Shown: piece by piece, positions 42,594-49,747 of the stretch
Layout of the letters: each line of letters opens with the position of its first letter
Position numbering within the stretch: the first letter of the stretch is position 1
Assembly (NCBI GenBank): GCA_028291365.1
Contig: JAQGIE010000232.1
Span: forward strand, 1-49,747
Direction of reading: 5' to 3'
DNA: 49,747 bases
DNA from: Rhodospirillales bacterium
Lineage (GTDB): Bacteria; Pseudomonadota; Alphaproteobacteria; BOG-932; Roseiterribacteraceae
The notes under the pieces: model-generated
What the model was told of the DNA's origin: nothing
What the model saw: only the letters and a program-made list of their open reading frames with translations
Databases searched by the model: none
Made by a program: the position numbers and the translations under genes

Positions 42594-43220
42594 GTATTTT
42601 TTGGTGTCGTGCCGCGGCGGAGCGCAGCCGCCTCGGCGGCAAGTCGCTCGATGCGCGCCCAATCCTGCGCGGCGAACGCATCGGCCGGCGCCACCCACGA
42701 GCCGCCGACGCACAGCACGTTGGGCAGCGCGAGATAGCTCGGCGCGTTCTGCAGATTGATGCCGCCGGTCGGGCAGAAGCGCAGATGCGGCAGCGGCGCA
42801 CCCAGCGCCTGCAGCAGCTTGACGCCGCCGATCTGCTCGGCCGGGAAGAATTTCATCATGGTGATGCCGCGCGACGCGAGCCGCATCGCCTCGCTGGCGG
42901 TGGCGATGCCGGGCAGCAACGGCACGTCGGTCGCCTCCGCCGCGTCGAGCAGCTCGTCGGTGACGCCGGGGCTGACGAGAAATTTCGAACCCGCCTCGAT
43001 GGCCTGACGCAGCTGCTTGCCGTCGAGCACGGTGCCGGCGCCGACGATCGCTTCGGGCACGTCGGTGGCGATGCGCTTGATCGAGTCGAGCGCGGTCGGC
43101 GTGCGCAAGGTGACTTCGAGCACGCGCAGGCCGCCCCGCACCATGGCGCGCGCCATCGGTACCGCATGGTCGGGATTGTCGAACGCGAGCACCGGGATCA
43201 CCGGCGCCAAGGTCAGAAAC

Positions 43221-43228
<8 letters not shown>
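42590..43228 (-). CDS. eda: 2-dehydro-3-deoxyphosphogluconate (KDPG) aldolase
   Basis: 212 residues, class I aldolase that splits KDPG into pyruvate and glyceraldehyde-3-phosphate, the last Entner-Doudoroff step. Glu38 lies in VLEVTLRTP, the Schiff-base Lys126 in [12 protein letters not shown], and the phosphate loop in FCPTGGI. ATG 43228 lies within the end of edd (8-bp overlap), and the stop overlaps hexR. The frame is open upstream only as a shadow of edd. Confidence 0.97.
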
Positions 43229-45064
<1,836 letters not shown>

Positions 45065-45068
<4 letters not shown>

Positions 45069-45727
45069 GCGTGTCCTCCATCGGGCGACCACACCACCGT
45101 CACGTCGGCGGGTGCGGCGCGCAGCACCATCCCGATCGGCGGCGGCGCATCGGCGCGGCGCGCTTCTTCGAGCACGCGCTTTTTGGTGTCGCCGCTGATC
45201 TGAACGAACAGCGCGTGCGTGTTGATCAGTTCGGGCAGCGTCATGGTCAGACGCTTCTGCTTCGCGCCCGGCGCCTTCAGCGCCACCACCGGCCCGGCGG
45301 TTGCGGGCGACAGCGCCTGCGGCAGCGTATCGCCGCCGGGAAACAGCGACGCGGTGTGCCCGTCCTCGCCCATGCCGAGCACGGTGACGTCCCACGGGCG
45401 CGGCAGGCCGGCGATCTCGTCGCCGAGCGGAACGAACCTTGCGACCGCGGCGGGACCGACCAGCAGCCGTTCGCGCACGAAGCGCTGGTTGCTGTCGGCG
45501 TGGTCGGCGGGCACGCAACGCTCGTCGGCGAGCGTCACGGTGACGAGCTTCCATTCGACCGCCCGCTGCGACAGCCGGTCGAAGAACAAAGCCGGCGTGC
45601 GACCGCCCGACACGACGAGCCCGGCGCGGTTTCGCGTCTTGATGGCGAGCGCGAGCCGCTTCGCGACCGAATCGGCGAGCCAGTCGGCGGACGCGGTCGC
45701 GTCGGCAAAGTCGCGCCAGAGCAGCAT
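45065..45727 (-). CDS. pgl: 6-phosphogluconolactonase
   Basis: 220 residues, glucosamine-6-phosphate isomerase-like fold. It hydrolyses 6-phosphogluconolactone made by Zwf. [31 protein letters not shown] and the active-site [14 protein letters not shown] are present. ATG 45727 overlaps the zwf stop (TGATG), fixing the start. The edd start overlaps its stop. Confidence 0.95.
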
Positions 45728-47193
45728 CAGTCGCTCCCCTCGTCGTCCCAGGTGCGGCCTTCGCGCTCGACCAGTGCGATCGATGCGGCGGGGCCCCACG
45801 TACCCGCGGGATAGGGTTTGGGCGGCGCGTCGTCGCGCGCCCAGCCCTCCAGGATCGGCTCGATCCAGGTCCAGGCCGCTTCGACTTCGTCGCGGCGCAT
45901 GAACAGCGTGCTGTTGCCGCGCACCACGTCCATCAGCAGCCGCTCATAGGCGTCGGCGTAACGCGTCTTGAAAGCTTCGGCGAAGGACAGATTCAGGTTG
46001 GTCGGCTTGATCCGCATGCCGCCGGGGCCCGGATCCTTGCTCATCAGCTGCAGCTCGATGCCTTCGTTGGGCTGCAGCCGGATCACCAGCCGGTTGGGCA
46101 GAATGGCGCCCGCATCGGCGGCGAAGATATTGTGCGGCACCGGACGGAACTGGATCACGATTTCCGAAGTGCGTTCGGCGAGCCGTTTGCCGGTGCGCAG
46201 ATAGAACGGCACGCCGCCCCAGCGCCACGTCTCGACTTCGGCGCGCAGCGCGACGAAGGTTTCGGTGCGGCTGGCGGCACCGCCGAGATCCTCGACATAG
46301 CCGGGCACGCCGACGCCATCGATCGCACCGGCGCGGTACTGGCCGCGCACGCTCCAGCCCGCCAGCATGTCGGGCGTGATCGGTTTCAGCGCGCGCAGCA
46401 CTTTCAGCTTTTCGTCGCGCACCGTGTCCTGGTGCATTTGCGTCGGCGGCTCCATCGCGACCAGACACAGAAGCTGCAGAAGATGGTTCTGCACCATGTC
46501 GCGCAGTGCACCCGAGCCGTCGTAATAGCCGGCGCGCGTGCCGACGCCGATCGATTCCGCGACGGTGATCTGGACGTGATCGATCGAGCCGCGATTCCAC
46601 AACGATTCGAACAGCGAGTTGGCGAAGCGCAGCGCCAGCAGATTCTGCACCGTCTCCTTGCCGAGATAGTGATCGATGCGGAAGATCTGCGCCTCGTCGA
46701 AGACGGCGCCGACCGCCTCGTTCACCGCGCGTGCCGAGGCCAGATCGTGACCGATCGGCTTTTCCAGCACGATGCGCGAATTGGGCGTGACCAGATTGTG
46801 CGTGCGCAGCCGCGTGCAGATCGGTCCGAACAGGTCGGGCGCGGTGGCGAGATAGAACACGCGCACCGGCTCGGGGCGGTCGGCGAGCGCTCGTTCGAAG
46901 CTCGACCAGCCTTCGTCATGCGCCGCGTCGAGCGCGAAATGCTGGGTGCGCGCCAGGAAGCTGCGCCACACGGCTTCGTCGAACAGGTCGTCCGGCACGT
47001 GCGCCCGCGCGCGTTTGGCGATCGCGTCGACCGATTCCTTGCTGCGCGACACCAGCAGAATGCGGGAGTCGGGCGTGATCTGCTTGTCGCGGTCGCGCAG
47101 ATACAGCGCCGGGAGCAGCTTGCGCACGGCGAGATCGCCGGTACCGCCGAAGACCACGAAATCGAAGCTCGAGACGGGAACGACCGTCGCCAT
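45727..47193 (-). CDS. zwf: Glucose-6-phosphate 1-dehydrogenase
   Basis: 488 residues, oxidises glucose-6-phosphate to the lactone with NAD(P)+. The nucleotide-binding [12 protein letters not shown] is at 15-26, EKPIGHDL follows near 144-151, and the active-site RIDHYLGKE is at 172-180. ATG 47193 follows AGGG by about 8 nt. It is the first gene of the five-gene Entner-Doudoroff operon; two copies of a candidate HexR-type site lie 71-135 nt upstream. There is no glk in the operon. Confidence 0.97.
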   Translation of the reverse strand: MATVVPVSSFDFVVFGGTGDLAVRKLLPALYLRDRDKQITPDSRILLVSRSKESVDAIAKRARAHVPDDLFDEAVWRSFLARTQHFALDAAHDEGWSSFERALADRPEPVRVFYLATAPDLFGPICTRLRTHNLVTPNSRIVLEKPIGHDLASARAVNEAVGAVFDEAQIFRIDHYLGKETVQNLLALRFANSLFESLWNRGSIDHVQITVAESIGVGTRAGYYDGSGALRDMVQNHLLQLLCLVAMEPPTQMHQDTVRDEKLKVLRALKPITPDMLAGWSVRGQYRAGAIDGVGVPGYVEDLGGAASRTETFVALRAEVETWRWGGVPFYLRTGKRLAERTSEIVIQFRPVPHNIFAADAGAILPNRLVIRLQPNEGIELQLMSKDPGPGGMRIKPTNLNLSFAEAFKTRYADAYERLLMDVVRGNSTLFMRRDEVEAAWTWIEPILEGWARDDAPPKPYPAGTWGPAASIALVEREGRTWDDEGSD

Positions 47194-47263
47194 GGCATGC
47201 CCTGTTTTTTGGGCCGCCCCTCGCGGCCGGCGGCACCCTACGCCGGGGCAGCGAGGCTGGAAA

Positions 47264-47278
47264 GTAGCTTTTCTACAC
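47264..47278 (-). promoter_or_regulatory. Candidate operator 1 upstream of zwf (HexR/RpiR-type)
   Basis: On the minus strand the site reads GTGTAGAAAAGCTAC, with inverted arms GTAG and CTAC around five bases. A 14-bp stretch (AGCTTTTCTACACT on the plus strand, 47266-47279) recurs exactly at 47318-47331. Its place before zwf and the regulator in the same operon suggest HexR; binding is not shown. Confidence 0.55.
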
Positions 47279-47315
47279 TTTTAGGCGTGAAGACGCCGAT
47301 CTGCGGGCAGGCGGC

Positions 47316-47331
47316 GGAGCTTTTCTACACT
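47316..47331 (-). promoter_or_regulatory. Candidate operator 2 upstream of zwf
   Basis: Second copy of the 14-bp element, 52 bp farther from zwf than the first. Its outer arm is less symmetric (GGAG instead of GTAG), so the affinity may be lower. Confidence 0.5.
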
Positions 47332-47351
47332 CTGAAGTCCCGCGTGGCGCT

Positions 47352-48110
47352 TCAGATCTCCAGCAGCGCATACGCCTTGCCGGTCGGCTTCACGACCTGC
47401 CGGGCGCAGTTATAGACCGGAATGCCGGCCTTGGTGCGGCCCTCGTAGCTGCCGCCATGGGCGTGGCCGTGGACGATCGCCTTCACGTTGTCGAAGCGGT
47501 TCACCGTTTCGGCGAAGCGTGACGAACCCAGAAAGGGATAGATCTCTTTCGGCTCGCCTTCGCAGGTGCCGGCGACCGGCGCGTAGTGCAGCACGACCAC
47601 GACCTTCTCGACATGCAGCGCCTTCAACTGCACTTCGAGCCTGGTCGCTTCGGCGATCGCTTCGCCGACGAAACTCTTGACCGCGGACTCGCCGAACGCG
47701 CCCAGCATGCCGCGATCGAAGCCGCCGGCGAATCCCTTCACGCCGGCGAAGCCGACGCCGTTCACCATGTGCGGCTCGCTTTCGAGCAGCTTCATGCCGG
47801 CCTGGCACAGGATCTTGGTCACCTGCTCGCCATGGCCGCTTTCGATGTCGTGATTTCCCAGCACACCGACGATGGGAATCGTCACCAGGCGCATTTCCTC
47901 GGCCAGCAGCTCGGCCTCTTTGATCGTGCCGAGATTGGTGAGGTCGCCGCACAGCGCCAGCACATCGGCCTCGCGCGCGATTTCGGCAAAACAATCGCGG
48001 AAGGGATGCTCGGCGGTTTCGCTTACGTGAAGGTCGCCCAGGGCTGCGACGCGCAGCACGCCGCTCTTTACGCATTCGGTCGTGTTTTTCTGATGTTCGC
48101 CTAGGCTCAC
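47352..48110 (-). CDS. Calcineurin-like metallophosphoesterase
   Basis: 252 residues with the full metallophosphoesterase set: GDLHV (25-29), CGDLTNLG (54-61), GNHDIE (85-90), a later VVVLHYAP and VHGHAHGGSYEG, covering the metal-binding Asp, His and Asn ligands. The start is GTG 48110, overlapping the upstream stop as GTGA; the frame before it is a shadow of the preceding gene. The substrate (phosphoprotein, nucleotide or nucleic acid) cannot be told. The tight coupling with a nucleotidyltransferase-fold gene suggests that the two act on one process. Confidence 0.88.
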   Translation of the reverse strand: MSLGEHQKNTTECVKSGVLRVAALGDLHVSETAEHPFRDCFAEIAREADVLALCGDLTNLGTIKEAELLAEEMRLVTIPIVGVLGNHDIESGHGEQVTKILCQAGMKLLESEPHMVNGVGFAGVKGFAGGFDRGMLGAFGESAVKSFVGEAIAEATRLEVQLKALHVEKVVVVLHYAPVAGTCEGEPKEIYPFLGSSRFAETVNRFDNVKAIVHGHAHGGSYEGRTKAGIPVYNCARQVVKPTGKAYALLEI

Positions 48111-48865
48111 CTGGGACCACCGACCACGTCGGCGAAGCCCCATTGCTCGACGTCGATCGCATAGTCGCGCGGGCTGTACAGGCGGCCGCGGCACACTTTG
48201 GTCTGCGGCGCGGGCAGGTCGGCGTGGCGGCGCGCGCGGTCGAGCAGCTCGTCGAGCAGCCAGCGCGGGATGCATTCGCGTTCGGTCGGATAGATGAAGC
48301 GGAAATTGAGCACGTGCGTCAGCAGCACTTCCCAGTACGGCTCCATGTAGGTGAGAAGCCGCTTCCAGTCGACCTGCGCGTGCTGCACCAGGATCAGGTG
48401 CGCGATGTCGTTGCCGTCATAGCGATAGCGGTCTTTGAGAAAGACTTTCGACCAGATGAGTTCGGTCGGCGGCACCATGCGCACCGGCACGCCGTAGACG
48501 GTGCCGGGCCGGCTTTCTTCGAACCAATGTTCGGTGACCGGTACGACCGCCACCGCCGACGAGAAGATGACGTCGAAGAAATGCTCGCCCTGAAAGACTT
48601 TCGCGATCCAGCGCTCATCCTCGATCTCGATGTCGTAGCCGCGGTCGCGGAAGGTCTCGAGGATGCGCGGGTAGTCGCCCGCCTTGCAGAAGATGTCGAG
48701 GTCCTTGGTCGGGCGCGAGATGCCCGTGTAAGCGCACAGCGCATACGTGCCGGCGAGCAGGAACGGCGTCTTGCTCTCGTTCAGGATCCGCAGACTGTCG
48801 CCGTAAAAGTTTTCGGCGGCAGGCGACGGCGGGGTGGGTTCGTTCGACAGGGCGAGCACGACCAT
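48107..48865 (-). CDS. Nucleotidyltransferase-fold protein
   Basis: 252 residues. LLAGTYALCAYTGISRPTKDLDIF (36-59) holds the G-T/S motif and two metal-binding Asp (D55, D57) of the minimal nucleotidyltransferase fold; FFDVIFSS gives a third Asp near 98. LIWSKVFLKDRYRYDGNDIAHLI is the helical part seen in the AbiEii/DUF6036-like groups. Some relatives are toxins or tRNA/NMP-transferases; others have no known role. ATG 48865. Its TGA overlaps the GTG start of the phosphoesterase. trpF ends its reading 39 nt upstream in the same direction. Confidence 0.78.
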   Translation of the reverse strand: MVVLALSNEPTPPSPAAENFYGDSLRILNESKTPFLLAGTYALCAYTGISRPTKDLDIFCKAGDYPRILETFRDRGYDIEIEDERWIAKVFQGEHFFDVIFSSAVAVVPVTEHWFEESRPGTVYGVPVRMVPPTELIWSKVFLKDRYRYDGNDIAHLILVQHAQVDWKRLLTYMEPYWEVLLTHVLNFRFIYPTERECIPRWLLDELLDRARRHADLPAPQTKVCRGRLYSPRDYAIDVEQWGFADVVGGPR

Positions 48866-48904
48866 GGTGCTGAACGAACCGGCGAGCGACGATCCACGTT
48901 CCCC

Positions 48905-49546
48905 CTAGAGGGACTGTAAAGCCGCGAGGAAGGCACGAATTTTTGCGGGATCCTTGTGGCCGGGCCGGTCTTCGACGCCGGACGACACGTCGACCGACGC
49001 GGCACCGCTCGCGCGCACCGCGGCCGCGACATTGTCCTGGTTCAGCCCGCCCGCCAGCATCCAGGGCCGCGACCAGCGCTGGCCCGTGAGCAAGTTCCAG
49101 TCGAAGGCGAGACCGTTGCCGCCGGGCAGGATCGAGACGCCGGCCGGCGCCTTGGCGTCGAACAGCAGGCGATCGGCGATCTGTTCGTAGCTGCGCGCGC
49201 GATCGAGATCGGACGCTTCTCCAATGGCGATCGCCTTCATCACCGGCAGGCCGAACCGCGATTTCACGTCGGCGACGCGCCCCGGCGTCTCCTTGCCGTG
49301 CAGCTGGATGAGATCCAGCGGCACCTGGGCCACGACGCGTTCGATCTCGTCGTCCTGCGGATCGACGAACAGGCCGACCACCTGCAAGCCGGTCGGCGCC
49401 AGCCGTGCCAGCTGCCACGCAAAAGCGGCATCGACCGCGCGCGGGCTGGCCGGGTGAAAGACCAGCCCGATGGCACGCGCGCCGCCTTCGACGGCGGCCG
49501 CGATCGCTTCGGGCGTACGCACGCCGCAGATTTTCGCCTGGATCAT
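48905..49546 (-). CDS. trpF: Phosphoribosylanthranilate isomerase
   Basis: 213 residues, TIM barrel of tryptophan synthesis. The catalytic Cys is in AKICGVRTPE at the N-terminus, LVFHPASPR follows, IQLHGKE is the family motif, and the Asp of VDVSSGVED belongs to the active and phosphate sites with LAGGLNQDN. ATG 49546 gives the usual start (MIQAKICG); the frame upstream is shadow. It is separated from trpB by about 13 kb of unrelated genes, and is preceded by an MFS efflux gene 46 nt away. Confidence 0.96.
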   Translation of the reverse strand: MIQAKICGVRTPEAIAAAVEGGARAIGLVFHPASPRAVDAAFAWQLARLAPTGLQVVGLFVDPQDDEIERVVAQVPLDLIQLHGKETPGRVADVKSRFGLPVMKAIAIGEASDLDRARSYEQIADRLLFDAKAPAGVSILPGGNGLAFDWNLLTGQRWSRPWMLAGGLNQDNVAAAVRASGAASVDVSSGVEDRPGHKDPAKIRAFLAALQSL

Positions 49547-49592
49547 CGGGCGCGAAGGTAGAGCAAATTGCCTGCGCGGCGAGAGCGCCCCG

Positions 49593-49747
49593 TCAGGCGG
49601 CGCGCTTCGGCGACAAAGGTCCGGGCGGCGCCGGACCAAGCAGACTCACCAGCAGCAGCCCGACGATCGCGGCCCAGAAGGCGACCTGAAACGCGTCGAT
49701 ATAGGCGAGCACGTTGGCCTCGCGCTGCACGCGCGCGGCGAGGCTCG
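49593..49747 (-). CDS. MFS (DHA2/EmrB-type) efflux protein, C-terminal end only
   Basis: Reading the minus strand from the window edge to TGA at 49593-49595 gives about 50 codons: ..RVQREANVLAYIDAFQVAFWAAI.. then GLLLVSLLGP, a last membrane helix, and a short Pro/Lys tail. The pattern REANVLAYIDAF followed by a final helix is typical of the last part of 14-helix DHA2 drug exporters. The rest lies outside the window, so the substrate and partners are unknown. Confidence 0.72.
   Translation of the reverse strand, partial: SLAARVQREANVLAYIDAFQVAFWAAIVGLLLVSLLGPAPPGPLSPKRAA

Overview
The window is high-GC, gene-dense bacterial chromosome. Gene content and order point to an alphaproteobacterium: a short HprK that is only a kinase domain, beside RapZ, a mannose-family EIIA, HPr and AhcY; the ChvG/ChvI pair next to them; the addB-addA-trxA neighbourhood downstream of tsaE and a MurU-like gene; trpB-trpA-accD-folC; and an Entner-Doudoroff operon with its own RpiR-type regulator. 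Large TonB-dependent receptors in tandem suggest a nutrient-scavenging soil or water organism (Caulobacter-, sphingomonad- or Micropepsis-like), but I cannot fix the family or genus from sequence alone.

Layout. 1-5.4 kb: two tandem paralogous TonB-dependent receptors, the first cut by the window edge, each followed by the same strong terminator. 5.5-9.5 kb: translation genes thrS and infC (the latter apparently starting at AUA), a cluster of palindromic repeats, and an RlmI-like rRNA methyltransferase. 9.6-12.2 kb: an ammonium transporter without a neighbouring glnK, and a divergent RlmC/RlmD-family Fe-S RNA methyltransferase. 12.2-20.9 kb (minus strand): higB-higA-tsaE-murU-like-addB-addA-trxA, with stop/start overlaps linking higA through addA. 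21.0-22.7 kb: TrxR-like ferredoxin-NADP reductase and a DedA protein. 22.8-31.6 kb (minus strand): chvI-chvG, hprK-rapZ-EIIA-HPr, a GNAT acetyltransferase, ahcY, and a PAS sensor kinase whose phospho-acceptor His position is Tyr. 31.7-36.0 kb (minus strand): trpB-trpA-accD-folC. 36.2-41.7 kb: an orphan FtsX/MacB-type permease and an aaeB-aaeX-aaeA-like efflux operon. 41.7-47.2 kb (minus strand): zwf-pgl-edd-eda-hexR, every junction overlapping, with a repeated candidate operator in front of zwf. 47.3-49.7 kb (minus strand): a nucleotidyltransferase-fold/metallophosphoesterase pair, trpF, and the C-terminal end of an MFS efflux protein that runs off the window.

How the parts fit together. The HprK/EIIA/HPr/RapZ/ChvGI block is a sensory phosphorelay rather than a sugar uptake system: no sugar-specific EIIB/EIIC is present. 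The zwf-to-hexR operon carries glucose-6-phosphate to pyruvate and glyceraldehyde-3-phosphate and encodes its own regulator. The tsaE-murU-addBA operon combines tRNA modification, cell-wall precursor recycling and recombination, and here lies behind a toxin-antitoxin promoter.

The observations I consider most worth testing are: the higBA module translationally coupled to the usually essential tsaE; the Tyr-for-His kinase; RapZ with Leu in place of the Walker A Lys and a C-terminus made from a dispersed repeat; the twin operators 52 bp apart before zwf; and the overlapping nucleotidyltransferase/phosphoesterase pair. No CRISPR array, tRNA, rRNA, insertion sequence or phage gene was seen. The many long open frames antisense to addB, addA, folC, zwf and others are shadows of high-GC coding sequence and are not annotated.
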